Origin: Bacteroidota bacterium
GTDB taxonomy: Bacteria; Bacteroidota; Bacteroidia; Flavobacteriales; Schleiferiaceae
Length of the DNA: 64,000 nucleotides
Assembly (NCBI GenBank): GCA_003385605.1
Contig: QQUU01000089.1
Span: 1-64,000 of the forward strand
Reading direction: 5' to 3'
Both the position numbers and the translations under genes were made by a program. The notes beneath the pieces were generated by a model. That model did not search any database. It was not told the origin of the DNA and saw only the letters and a list, made by a program, of their open reading frames with translations. Positions 1-9,137 of this stretch are shown here, piece after piece. The first letter of the stretch is position 1. Every line of letters begins with the position of its first letter.

Positions 1-1928
1 TAAACAGCTCTTTATTCCCGGGTAACCCAACGATGTGGGCACCTCGCCAAAGCAACGATTACACGCACACTACGAAATTGACTTGGCGCTCAAAGGCTGT
101 GGGTAAAATCAGCTTGACCAACAGCCACAGCCTTAAAGTCAACCAAAATTCTCGTACGCTTCAGATTGTGGGATTCGACGCTCTACTAGCGCCTGGGTTC
201 CAATACAACCGCTCCAACAATCTTGACAATGCGACCACCTATACCCACCACAGTAATTTGAGCGTCTTGCAATGGCAGAAGCGCTTGAATACGAAGTCCG
301 GGTTGAATTTCTCTGCGGGTCGACTCTTCACCAACCTTCGTGCAGATGCCAATGGTCGCCCTTTCCGTGCGGCAACGGTAGATCAGATATACGACGAGGA
401 TTACATCTATACAGGGCAGATGACCTTGTTCAACCCGGACGATCCTTCCGGTACCTATTACCTCATTCCTGGTGATGGCTTAGTAAATAATGGTGGTATC
501 ACGCCGATTTGGCACGACCACTACGCCCAAGAATACACGCTGAAAGGCAAATTGACCTACACGCCAAATAAGATTCACCAAACCTCTGCGGGTTGGGAGC
601 ATGCATTTACAGAATACCAGTGGGTCGATGTGTTCCGCCCATGGGTAGGTGCTCCGATTGTACTAAATGACAGCACCACTACGCCGTCAATTTCTATTGG
701 TTCCAGCAATGATATTTGGAAGGTGAACCCTCAAAAGGGCGGCTTCTTCGTGCAGGACCGTATCGAATACCAAGGGATTAAAGCAACCTTAGGGATGCGT
801 TTGAATTATTGGGCACCCGGAGCATTTGCCGATGAAGCTGTGAACGACCCTTCTTCCCCAGTATTGGATCAGGTACGCCAAGATTACATGGACCAGACCA
901 TTGGTGTCGCTGGGCTTCGTTGGAAACTACGCATGTTGCCGCGTTTGAACGTGAGTTTCCCGGTCACTGAAAACAATGTCTTGTATTTCAACTACGGGCA
1001 CAGCATGCGAACGCCACACCCACGTTTCCTATATGCTGGCCTAGATCCTGAATACCAAGACCGTTCCTTCCTCTCTAACCTTGGGAACCCGAACCTGAAT
1101 CCAGAGGTCAACATTTCATACGAGATTGGATACAAGACCCTTTTGGGTACGCGCTTAGGTTGGACGTTGAATGCCTTCAACAACAACCGCTTTGATTACA
1201 TCGTGGCGCGCCGTGTTATTACTACGGATGCGACGGGTCGTCCCGTGACCAAGACCATGTACATCAATCAGGATTACGCGAAAGTTTTGGGTGTGGAGAC
1301 CCAGTTCAATGCCCGCTTGGGTGAGAGCTTCCAGACGTTTATCAATGGTAGTTACCAGCAGGCACGTGGTAAGAGTAATTCGGCTCGAGAGAGTGCCCTA
1401 CAGATTGCCCAGACCGGTGAGGTGCCGTTGTCTCAAGAGCAATTCTTGGCCTGGGACCGACCATGGAAATTCAATGCGGGAATCACTTATGCCAACGACA
1501 GCAGCAAGTGGCGTGCAACAGTGAGTGCTCGCTATTCTTCGGGCTACCGCTATACCCCTCAGAATTTGGTCGGCTACAATGATTTAGGCCGTCCTCAGTT
1601 TGAAGTAGATAATAGTCGATTCTTGGAAGGTAGAGGTGCCTACTGGTTTACTATGGATGCCAAAGCAAGCTACCAGCTGGTCACTCTTGGCGGAGGACGA
1701 GGGGTGGCGCTGAATGCTGAGGTGACCAATTTCACCAACAGAAGAAATGCACAGATCATCAACCCGATTACGGGAAGAGCCTACGAGTACGGAGACGATG
1801 TACCGCTGACTTGGCGCGATCCTCGACCTGAATTTAATGGCCCGCAAGAAAGTGGAACTGACCCTCGGAATCCTGCGCGGTACGCCGCCCCGATTCAATG
1901 TATGATTGGAATTCAAATGTCATGGTAA
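1..1928 (+). CDS. TonB-dependent receptor, C-terminal part (5' end outside window)
   Basis: The reading frame is already open at the first bases, so the gene begins upstream and only the last 640 or so residues are present. The visible part is rich in aromatic residues and alternating beta-strands, as in a 22-strand outer-membrane barrel. It includes the segment around nt 985-1130 (YFNYGHSMRTPHPRF and GNPNLNPEVNISYEIGYK), the usual TonB-receptor stretch before the last strands, and a C-terminus ending in MSW. The plug domain and TonB box would lie outside the window, so substrate cannot be inferred. The stop codon overlaps the start of the next gene within ATGGTAA, which suggests translational coupling to the PorV/PorQ-like gene. 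The first in-frame ATG (nt 33) is not a believable start. Family call is firm; ligand is unknown. Confidence 0.88.
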   Translation, partial: NSSLFPGNPTMWAPRQSNDYTHTTKLTWRSKAVGKISLTNSHSLKVNQNSRTLQIVGFDALLAPGFQYNRSNNLDNATTYTHHSNLSVLQWQKRLNTKSGLNFSAGRLFTNLRADANGRPFRAATVDQIYDEDYIYTGQMTLFNPDDPSGTYYLIPGDGLVNNGGITPIWHDHYAQEYTLKGKLTYTPNKIHQTSAGWEHAFTEYQWVDVFRPWVGAPIVLNDSTTTPSISIGSSNDIWKVNPQKGGFFVQDRIEYQGIKATLGMRLNYWAPGAFADEAVNDPSSPVLDQVRQDYMDQTIGVAGLRWKLRMLPRLNVSFPVTENNVLYFNYGHSMRTPHPRFLYAGLDPEYQDRSFLSNLGNPNLNPEVNISYEIGYKTLLGTRLGWTLNAFNNNRFDYIVARRVITTDATGRPVTKTMYINQDYAKVLGVETQFNARLGESFQTFINGSYQQARGKSNSARESALQIAQTGEVPLSQEQFLAWDRPWKFNAGITYANDSSKWRATVSARYSSGYRYTPQNLVGYNDLGRPQFEVDNSRFLEGRGAYWFTMDAKASYQLVTLGGGRGVALNAEVTNFTNRRNAQIINPITGRAYEYGDDVPLTWRDPRPEFNGPQESGTDPRNPARYAAPIQCMIGIQMSW

Positions 1929-2917
1929 AGCGTATATTACTCTTCTTGGCATTGGCCGTAGCCCCAGCAATGAAGGCGCAGCTCCTTCCAAACTACGGGG
2001 AAGAGCGTGCAGGACTTAGTTCTTTTACGTATTTGAAATCTCCAGTAGATCCATGGAGTGCCGGTTTGGGCGGAACTGCCTTGGCAAACACATCGTCGTA
2101 CGGGCTAGTGACTAACCCCGCATTGCTCTCTGCAGGTATGCAGCAGGGCGTGTTCACGGGTTCTAGAATGCTGGGCGGATCTATCGGGCACGATTTCTTT
2201 AGCATTTCGAAGGCGCGCAACCCTAACCAAGTGGTTGGCGTGTCCCTAAATTCTTTGACTTCCGGAGGAATTGTTGAACGCACCGTTTGGCAGCCGGAGG
2301 GAACGGGACGAATCGTCAACGGCGCTTTACATTCCGTGGGTGTCGGTGTGAGTCAACGCTTCTCGGATTATTTCAATGCTGGTGTTCAGCTTAAGTATGG
2401 GCAAGAGCAGCTAGGAGCATTCACCGCACATTCTGTGGCCCTTGATCTTGGGTTCCATTACGAGTTGGACTATCGCGAACTCAGTTTCGCTGCGGCCATT
2501 TTGAACTTTGGTCCTTCAACGTCCATTGTTCAGACCGGATCCTTGCCGACGACTATTAATACCGATACTACGGCCTCTTCCGTGGCTGCACCTCCACAAG
2601 TGTTTGCTATGGGGATGCGATTTAACGCTATGGACCGGGGCGATCATAAGGTCTATACTTCGTTCCAATTGAACCACCCTTCAGACAACAACGAGAACTA
2701 CAGTGTAGGCGCGGAGTACTGGTACAAAGAAATTATTGAGGTGCAGTTGGGTTACCGCATGGTGAGCCGCTGGGGAGCTCCTAGTTTCGGATTCTCCACC
2801 AAGACCCAATTGGGTGGGTGGCCGATGAAGATGGGCGTTAGTGCCATTCCATCGCCAGCCGGAAATTATCAAACGGTATTTGGCTTGACCATTACCCCAT
2901 TAAACTGGATGTTATGA
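1922..2917 (+). CDS. PorV/PorQ-family outer-membrane barrel protein
   Basis: About 331 residues with a signal peptide (VKRILLFLALAVAPAMKAQ, cleaved near AQ). The mature N-terminus carries SAGLGGTALANTS followed by TNPALLS, the hallmark of the PorV/PorQ family of FadL-like 14-strand barrels, some of which act in type IX secretion. I chose the ATG at 1922 because an earlier in-frame ATG at 1898 would place eight charged residues before the signal peptide, and the 1922 start overlaps the receptor stop as ATGGTAA. The end overlaps the next start in ATGA. The tight coupling to a TonB receptor and a lipoprotein suggests one outer-membrane assembly. Length is closer to PorQ than to PorV. Whether it is the T9SS PorQ itself or a paralogue dedicated to this operon cannot be decided from sequence alone. 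Confidence 0.72.
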   Translation: MVKRILLFLALAVAPAMKAQLLPNYGEERAGLSSFTYLKSPVDPWSAGLGGTALANTSSYGLVTNPALLSAGMQQGVFTGSRMLGGSIGHDFFSISKARNPNQVVGVSLNSLTSGGIVERTVWQPEGTGRIVNGALHSVGVGVSQRFSDYFNAGVQLKYGQEQLGAFTAHSVALDLGFHYELDYRELSFAAAILNFGPSTSIVQTGSLPTTINTDTTASSVAAPPQVFAMGMRFNAMDRGDHKVYTSFQLNHPSDNNENYSVGAEYWYKEIIEVQLGYRMVSRWGAPSFGFSTKTQLGGWPMKMGVSAIPSPAGNYQTVFGLTITPLNWML

Positions 2918-4086
2918 GAAGAGTAATCGCATTATTTGCTTCCGTCATTCTGCTTTCTTCCTGCGAAGACTACTGGGGAAAGAAGACCGATATCAGCTTT
3001 ATTGATATTCCGAATTACGAGGTTCGCGAGATTGCTTATGTGCCCGTGGAGCCGAAGCTTTATGATGCCGCCGCGCCGATCGATGTGACTATAGGATACG
3101 ATGAATTCATTTATGTAGTGGACAGTACCACTTCGGAGATTGCCCGCTACGATATGGCATTCCAGCCACAAGGTCGCTTGTTCGTACCTGGGGTTTCTAA
3201 GGTGGTGCAAGACCGACGTTTGAATCTATTAGCCATTGGTACCTCCGATACGACAGTCAATGGGGTAGACTATGATTTGACGACCATTTATAGAATCGAT
3301 TTTGAAAACAACGGCATCCTAGACTTTACACAAGCCTCTATGGAAAAGGTGGCGGTACATCCGTTCTACTTTAAGAATTCGTTTTCCTCTTCCGACGCCT
3401 TTGTGAAATTTACCGACATCGCCGTTCAAGGGGGTGTAAGCGGTCAGCTTAATAACCGTTATTACGTCAGTAGAACAGGTGAGAACCAAAACAATGCGGG
3501 CTTTGGTCCGGACAATGCTGTTTTGACCTTTTCTAATACCGACGAATTCGTTTCTGGCATTCCGGTGACTGCTGCTGGTGCTGTTTATGGCGATTACTTT
3601 AAGCGTCCTCTGGCGTTGGCGAGTTTCACCCAACCGCCTCAGATTGCTGCACGTCCTTCTCAAGATTTTTGGGTAGCGAACAGCGACCCAGATCAAGCCA
3701 TTCAAATCCAACATATCCAGTTCGAAGAGGGGCCGTTTGGCGCCGTGTACCAACCAATCTTCTATTCTACTACGGATCCAAACACCACGGGTTACCTTCA
3801 AACAGCCAATAGATTTACCGAACCTTGCGACCTCGCTTTTGCAGGTGATGCAAGCCAATTCCTCTTCGTCGCAGACGCTGGTGTTGATTCGGTATACCAA
3901 TTCACCTCCACTGGATTAGAGGGTGTGCCGCCACCTCCTGCGAGCACAGCAGAACTCAATGCAATTTCCACCTTAGGCGGCTTCGGTGATTTACGTGCTG
4001 TAGCTTATTACGACCGCATTCTCTATGTGGCTGACGCTCAAAGTGGAACCGTTTCAAGATTTAAACTAACCTTAGACTTTGAATAG
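2914..4086 (+). CDS. Lipoprotein with NHL/beta-propeller-like repeats
   Basis: A 390-residue protein with a type II signal peptide; the lipobox is LLSSC, with the acylated cysteine at residue 17. The rest shows repeated propeller-like blades of the form DVTIGYDEFIYVVDS (about residues 57-71), DLAFAGDASQFLFVADAG (about 306-323) and LRAVAYYDRILYVADAQSG (about 358-376), each ending in a YVVD/FVAD/YVAD strand as in NHL or SMP-30-like propellers. It is probably anchored in the outer membrane. The start codon overlaps the stop of the PorV/PorQ-like gene by four bases, so the three genes are read as one coupled operon. I do not recognise a named family. A role as a surface partner of the receptor is inferred from position only. 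Confidence 0.7.
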   Translation: MRRVIALFASVILLSSCEDYWGKKTDISFIDIPNYEVREIAYVPVEPKLYDAAAPIDVTIGYDEFIYVVDSTTSEIARYDMAFQPQGRLFVPGVSKVVQDRRLNLLAIGTSDTTVNGVDYDLTTIYRIDFENNGILDFTQASMEKVAVHPFYFKNSFSSSDAFVKFTDIAVQGGVSGQLNNRYYVSRTGENQNNAGFGPDNAVLTFSNTDEFVSGIPVTAAGAVYGDYFKRPLALASFTQPPQIAARPSQDFWVANSDPDQAIQIQHIQFEEGPFGAVYQPIFYSTTDPNTTGYLQTANRFTEPCDLAFAGDASQFLFVADAGVDSVYQFTSTGLEGVPPPPASTAELNAISTLGGFGDLRAVAYYDRILYVADAQSGTVSRFKLTLDFE

Positions 4087-4120
4087 CAAAAGAATGAGGA
4101 TTTCTATGTATATTCTAACC

Positions 4121-4133
4121 GCTAAAATTTAGC
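4121..4133. promoter_or_regulatory. Interrupted palindrome upstream of the T9SS cargo gene
   Basis: GCTAAA-A-TTTAGC is a perfect 6+1+6 palindrome in the 79-base gap before the gene at 4166. No clean TAnnTTTG element is present there. It could be an operator or chance in AT-rich DNA. Confidence 0.2.
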
Positions 4134-4165
4134 AACCACAAATAACACTCAATCAACAAAAAATC

Positions 4166-7100
4166 ATGAGAAAGTATCTAGCGATAGTACTGGTTTGCCT
4201 CTCTTATATGGGGTTTGCACAGACTAACTATGTGGTCACGTTTAAAGTGAACACCGCGAACATTACGGTAGGGTCAAACGGCCTTTATCTAGGTGGCGGT
4301 GTAATCGGTGGAGCAAACGCCGTTCAACTTAGTGACCCTGATGGAAATGGTGTTTATGAAGGCACCGACACATTAAGTGGAGCAGGTGGAGGAAACTTCA
4401 TCTTCTTGAACAGTCCCTCTTGGAGCGGCGACTGGGGAACTAAAGAAAATCTCGCAGGTCTTTCTTGTGCAGATGCTAACAACTACAACGATCGTATCCT
4501 ACCAAGCTTTACGCAGGACACGACTTTGTTGTTCTGTTTTGGATCTTGTGCAACGGACACGGTATGTCCAACATTGCCTACCAACCCTGATGTAACGTTT
4601 AGCGTGGACATGAATGGCGTTACGTCTTCATTCACGAATGTTTACGTTAGTGGTTCCTTAAACAGCTGGAGCGGTAATGCCAATCAGTTGACCGATCCAG
4701 ACGGTGATGGTATATACGAAGGCGATATCAACCTTGCGGCCGGTAACTACGAGTTCAAGTTTACGTACGACAACTGGACGGGTCAGGAAAACCTTGATCC
4801 TGCAACAGCAGATTCAGTATGTACATTGACCACGGGTATATACACGAACCGTTACATCACAATTGGTTCTTCTGATACTACTTTACCGACCTACTGTTGG
4901 GAAGAATGTACTGCTTGTCAGTCGACATACACGCCTACAGCATGTGGCGATTTGTTCTTCTCTGAGTACGCAGAAGGTTCTTCGAACAACAAATACATTG
5001 AGATTTACAACCCAACAGCGAACCCTGTTTCGTTGAGTGGTTACACGGTTTATGCTAGTGGTAATGGTGGTTCTTGGACCAACTCATTTACGTCAAACGC
5101 AACGATTGCATCGGGTGATGTGTACATGATTGCCAACAGCTCATTGAGCAGCACAGTTATCGGTAACGCAGATACAACATTGTCTTACCCTTCCATCGTT
5201 CACTTCAACGGCGATGACGCCTTGATCTTGATGAACGGTAATGATACTATTGATGTATTGGGAGTTCCTGGTGTAGATCCTGGTTCAAGCTGGACTGTTG
5301 GAACCGGTTCAACTCAAAATCATACTCTAGTTCGTAAGGCTACAGTTGATATGGGTTCTACAGACTGGACTACTGGTGCAGGTGAGTGGGATGTATATGC
5401 AAGTAACACTTGGACCTACTCAGGTGCACATTCAAGCAACTGTGTGGTTACTCCAAACGATGTAACCTTCCAAGTAGACATGAACAACGTGACTTCGTCG
5501 TTTACGAACGTTTACGTAAGTGGTACAGTGAACAACTGGAGCGGTAACTCTAACCAATTGACAGATCCAGACGGCGACGGTGTATACACAGGAACGCTAT
5601 CGTTGATGCCTGGTTCTTACGAGTACAAATTTACTTACGATAACTGGGTTGGTCAGGAGTCACTAGATCCAACTCTGGACAGTGCGTGTACATTGACCAC
5701 AGGTATTTACACCAACCGTTACGCGACGTTCGGCAATGCTGATACAACGCTTCCAGTGGTATGTTGGGAATCTTGTGCCTCATGTCCAGTACAAACAGAC
5801 TTTGCAGTAACCTTCATGGTGAATACTGCCAATATCACTGTCGGTACTAACGGTCTCTACCTTGGTGGTGGCGTTATTGGTGGTGCAAATGCTGTACAGC
5901 TGAGTGACCCAGACGGTGATGGAATTTATGTAGGTACGGATACATTGAACGGTTCGAACGGAGGTAACTTCATCTTCTTGAATAGCCCAGCGAATGCTTG
6001 GGATTGGAACACGAAAGAAAACCTAACCGGTTTGTCTTGTGCGGATCCAAACAACTACAACGACCGTATTCTACCGACGTTTACTCAGGATACGACATTG
6101 ATGTTCTGTTTCGGAACGTGTTCTACTGATACATCTTGTACGGTAACCACGACGAATCCAGACGTAACCTTTAGAGTAGACATGAGTAACGTTAGTGCGT
6201 CGTTTACGAACGTATATGTGAGTGGTACGTTGAACGGTTGGAGTGGTAACTCGAACCAATTGACCGATCCAGACGGTGACGGTGTATACGAAGGTGATAT
6301 CAACCTTGCAGCTGGTAACTACGAGTTCAAGTTTACGTACGACAACTGGACAGGTCAGGAAAACCTTGATCCTGCAACAGCAGATTCAGTGTGTACATTG
6401 ACTACAGGTATTTACACGAACCGTTACATCACTATCGGTTCTTCAGATACAACACTTCCAGTATACTGTTGGGAAGAGTGTGTTTCTTGTGCGCCTGCAG
6501 CAACAGGATGTGACGAGTTGTTCTTCTCTGAGTACTCAGAAGGTTCATCAAACCACAAATACTTTGAAATTTACAACCCTACAGCGAATGCAGTTTCGTT
6601 AAGCGGTTACACGGTTTACTTGAGTGGTAACGGTGGTTCGTTCACGAATACATTCACTACATCTGCATCAATTGCATCAGGTGATGTGTATGTAATTTCA
6701 ACCAACCAAGCGAACTCTGCGATTCTTGCAGAAGCAGATACGGCAATGGGCTTCCCATCGGTGGCACACTTCAACGGTGATGATGCCTTGATCCTTGTAA
6801 ACGGTACGGATACTATCGATGTTATCGGTGTTCCAGGTGTTGATCCAGGTTCAAGCTGGACAGTTGATACAGGTTCTACGAAAGACCATACATTGATTCG
6901 TAAGTCTTCAGTGAGTGCTGGTCAAACAGATTGGACAGTAGGTGCGACAGAATGGAACGTACACCCACAAAACACTTGGTCTTTTGTAGGTGCTCATACA
7001 TCGAACTGTATCTACACACCTCCTGCACCATCGTTCCCAGATGTAGTTGCCATCAATACATTCAATAGCATGGATGCCAACGGCGTTGCAGATTCTATTG

Positions 7101-9031
7101 GTGCAATGAAGTGGGTGAAGGTTATCGTGACTTCGATTGACTTTGACGGTAATGCAGGGTACTCGTTCTATGCAGAAGATGCTACGGACGGTATCAATAT
7201 TTGGAACTTCGCAGACAAGAGCGGTTACACTATGCCGATGATGGGCGATAGCTTGTACATCCACGGTGAGGTTGCTCAGTTTAGAGGTTTGACAGAATTG
7301 GAACCAGATTCAATTTACCTGGTAAACCAAAACAATACGCTTCCAGCAGCTTCAGTAGAAACTGCTTTGGACGAGACTACGGAAAGCGAGTTGATCCAAT
7401 TGATTGGTATGACTGTAGTGGATCCAACGCAGTGGCCAGCTTCTGGTTCTTCAGCGAACGTAGATATTACGAACGGTACAGATACGATGACTATGCGTAT
7501 TGATAGCGACACAGACATTGACGGTTCAACAGCACCAGCGGGTATGTTTGACGTTACTGGTCTTGGTTCTCAATACGATTTCTCTTCGCCATACGATGAA
7601 GGTTACCAAATCTTCCCACGTATGTTGACAGACATCTTCGAGTACCCAACGATTCCAACGTACACTATTAGTGATGTAACTGGTATAGATGCTGACGGTG
7701 TTGCCGATAGCTTGGGTGTATTGTGTAAGGTGGTTGGTACAGTAATGGGTGTAGACCTTCAAGGTTCTGCAACTGCTATTCAGTTCACTATCCATGACGG
7801 TACAGACGGTATCGGTGTATACTCTTCAGCACCAGCTGCACAGTCGTACACGGTAATGGAAGGCGATCAAGTTCGTTTGATTGGTTCTATTGGTCAGTTC
7901 AACGGTTTGACGCAGATGTATCCTGATAGTATTGCGTTCATTTCTTCGAACAACACGCTTCCAACTCCAACAGTAGTAACGCAGTTGGGTGAGAATACGG
8001 AAAGTGAGCTTGTGACCTTTACAAGCGCAACACTTGTTGACCCGTCTCAATGGACAGGTTCAGGTTCAGGTTTCAACGTAGATATTACCAACGGTTCAGA
8101 TACTATTGCAATGCGTATCGACAATGATGTAGATCTATATTCTCAGGCAGCGCCAACAGGTGCATTTGATGTAACGGGTATCGGTGGTCAGTATGACTTC
8201 TCTTCTCCACATACATCAGGTTACCAATTGTTGCCACGCTACCAAGCGGATATCGTTCCTGCAGCAGCAGTATACGTTCCTAAGATCGTAGTTAGTGAGA
8301 TCATGCCAGGTTCAAATGCTTCTTCTTGGAATGCTGACTGGTTCGAAATCTACAACTATGGCGATACGGCAGTTGATCTAGCAGGTATGTCTTGGGACGA
8401 TGAAAGTGGTATCTCAGGTACGTCAACATTCCCATCGGTTACAGTTGCTCCAGGTGAAGCAATTGTTGTTTGGGACGACGTAGCAGCGAATGAGGACAGC
8501 TTACTAGTAAGCTGGAAATTGTACCCAGGTTCAGTTCAAGTAATCTCTACAGATGAGCTTACAGGTTCGTTCCCATCATTGAGCCAGAACGGCGATGGAG
8601 TATACCTCTTCGATGCAGCAGGTATTGAGTTGACCAAGAGTGAGTACATCTCAGGTACTGCTGGGTACTCAATCGAGTTTGATACTACCGGTGCTTCACT
8701 AGGTAATGCAGTTGACGGTGTGAACGGTGCGTACACTTCATTGAATGGAGATGTAGGTTCACCAGGTAACCTAACGCCTAATACAGGTGCAGGTGAGTTC
8801 ACATTGAACGGACGCATTTACCCGAACCCGAATACAGGTCAGTTTAATATTGAAATGGACCGTACAGACAACTACACCGTTGAGGTGATGGATGTTCGTG
8901 GTGCAGTTCTTTCAAGAATGACCGTAGAAGGAAATACCATCTCTGTAGATGTGAATGTAAGTGCAGGTATGTACTTGGTTCGCGTAAGCTCTGCAAGAGG
9001 TACAGTAACTCAGCGTGTACAGGTGCTCTAA
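4166..9031 (+). CDS. Large modular T9SS-secreted protein with lamin-tail and OB-like domains
   Basis: A 1621-residue extracellular protein with a signal peptide (LAIVLVCLSYMGFAQ). Approximate order by residue: domain A (21-138, DPDGNGVYEG type), domain B (142-258, VDMNGV...VYVSGSLNSW), lamin-tail domain (259-426, FFSEYAEGSSNNKYIEIYN), B (432-540), A (545-660), B (666-780), second lamin-tail (782-948), two OB-like domains (958-1160 and 1166-1365, each with DATDG or DGTDG, then MxGDxxxxxG and FxGLT), a third lamin-tail (1369-1540, VVSEIMPGSN...DWFEIYN) and a type A T9SS sorting domain from about 1545 (RIYPNPNTGQFNIEMD, ending in GMYLVRVSS). Domains A and B resemble starch- or glycan-binding sandwiches with a DPDGDG calcium-type loop. 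No catalytic module is seen, so a surface adhesin or binding role is inferred. A strong terminator follows. Confidence 0.85.
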   Translation: MRKYLAIVLVCLSYMGFAQTNYVVTFKVNTANITVGSNGLYLGGGVIGGANAVQLSDPDGNGVYEGTDTLSGAGGGNFIFLNSPSWSGDWGTKENLAGLSCADANNYNDRILPSFTQDTTLLFCFGSCATDTVCPTLPTNPDVTFSVDMNGVTSSFTNVYVSGSLNSWSGNANQLTDPDGDGIYEGDINLAAGNYEFKFTYDNWTGQENLDPATADSVCTLTTGIYTNRYITIGSSDTTLPTYCWEECTACQSTYTPTACGDLFFSEYAEGSSNNKYIEIYNPTANPVSLSGYTVYASGNGGSWTNSFTSNATIASGDVYMIANSSLSSTVIGNADTTLSYPSIVHFNGDDALILMNGNDTIDVLGVPGVDPGSSWTVGTGSTQNHTLVRKATVDMGSTDWTTGAGEWDVYASNTWTYSGAHSSNCVVTPNDVTFQVDMNNVTSSFTNVYVSGTVNNWSGNSNQLTDPDGDGVYTGTLSLMPGSYEYKFTYDNWVGQESLDPTLDSACTLTTGIYTNRYATFGNADTTLPVVCWESCASCPVQTDFAVTFMVNTANITVGTNGLYLGGGVIGGANAVQLSDPDGDGIYVGTDTLNGSNGGNFIFLNSPANAWDWNTKENLTGLSCADPNNYNDRILPTFTQDTTLMFCFGTCSTDTSCTVTTTNPDVTFRVDMSNVSASFTNVYVSGTLNGWSGNSNQLTDPDGDGVYEGDINLAAGNYEFKFTYDNWTGQENLDPATADSVCTLTTGIYTNRYITIGSSDTTLPVYCWEECVSCAPAATGCDELFFSEYSEGSSNHKYFEIYNPTANAVSLSGYTVYLSGNGGSFTNTFTTSASIASGDVYVISTNQANSAILAEADTAMGFPSVAHFNGDDALILVNGTDTIDVIGVPGVDPGSSWTVDTGSTKDHTLIRKSSVSAGQTDWTVGATEWNVHPQNTWSFVGAHTSNCIYTPPAPSFPDVVAINTFNSMDANGVADSIGAMKWVKVIVTSIDFDGNAGYSFYAEDATDGINIWNFADKSGYTMPMMGDSLYIHGEVAQFRGLTELEPDSIYLVNQNNTLPAASVETALDETTESELIQLIGMTVVDPTQWPASGSSANVDITNGTDTMTMRIDSDTDIDGSTAPAGMFDVTGLGSQYDFSSPYDEGYQIFPRMLTDIFEYPTIPTYTISDVTGIDADGVADSLGVLCKVVGTVMGVDLQGSATAIQFTIHDGTDGIGVYSSAPAAQSYTVMEGDQVRLIGSIGQFNGLTQMYPDSIAFISSNNTLPTPTVVTQLGENTESELVTFTSATLVDPSQWTGSGSGFNVDITNGSDTIAMRIDNDVDLYSQAAPTGAFDVTGIGGQYDFSSPHTSGYQLLPRYQADIVPAAAVYVPKIVVSEIMPGSNASSWNADWFEIYNYGDTAVDLAGMSWDDESGISGTSTFPSVTVAPGEAIVVWDDVAANEDSLLVSWKLYPGSVQVISTDELTGSFPSLSQNGDGVYLFDAAGIELTKSEYISGTAGYSIEFDTTGASLGNAVDGVNGAYTSLNGDVGSPGNLTPNTGAGEFTLNGRIYPNPNTGQFNIEMDRTDNYTVEVMDVRGAVLSRMTVEGNTISVDVNVSAGMYLVRVSSARGTVTQRVQVL
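4226..5443 (+). repeat. In-frame A-B-lamin-tail duplication, unit 1
   Basis: This 1218-base unit encodes domain A, domain B and a lamin-tail domain. It is copied at 5798-7009. Matching positions in A and B are offset by exactly 1572 bases, and by 1566 bases in the lamin-tail part, so the two differ by a two-codon indel. Much of domain B is near-identical at the DNA level (compare about 4725-4850 with 6295-6420), pointing to recent duplication or gene conversion. Confidence 0.85.
5798..7009 (+). repeat. In-frame A-B-lamin-tail duplication, unit 2
   Basis: This is the second copy of the unit at 4226-5443. Between the two lies a lone extra domain B (about 5459-5787), which is more diverged than the B domains within the units. 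The order A-B-L, B, A-B-L suggests more than one duplication event. Confidence 0.85.
7037..8260 (+). repeat. Tandem pair of OB-like domains
   Basis: Two copies of about 610 bases (7037-7650 and 7660-8260) encode matching protein segments: DADGVADSLG-type openings, a DGTDGIGVY strand, GQFNGLTQMYPDSI, then DVTGIGGQYDFSSP. They are clearly homologous but more diverged at the DNA level than the A-B-lamin-tail units. Confidence 0.75.
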
Positions 9032-9061
9032 GCCCTATAGCTGAGAAGCGGATATGAAAAA

Positions 9062-9089
9062 CCCGCGGCCCATCGGGCCGCGGGTTTTT
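9062..9089 (+). terminator. Rho-independent terminator, usable in both directions
   Basis: A perfect 10-bp GC stem (CCCGCGGCCC / GGGCCGCGGG) with loop ATC is flanked by AAAAA on the left and TTTTT on the right. It ends the T9SS cargo gene and can also stop the minus-strand cluster ending at 9138. Confidence 0.92.
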
Positions 9090-9137
9090 ATTTGATTGAA
9101 AATTTGGGAAATGTCTTAGGACAATAGTGTCCTTCGA

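Noticed and set aside
3319-3900. A 193-codon open frame on the minus strand inside the propeller lipoprotein gene
   Set aside because: It is antisense to a well-supported lipoprotein, and its translation has no family features or domain pattern.
4166-7010. Repeated segments that might look like a CRISPR or transposon array
   Set aside because: The repeats are long, in frame and encode protein domains; there are no short spaced direct repeats or terminal inverted repeats.
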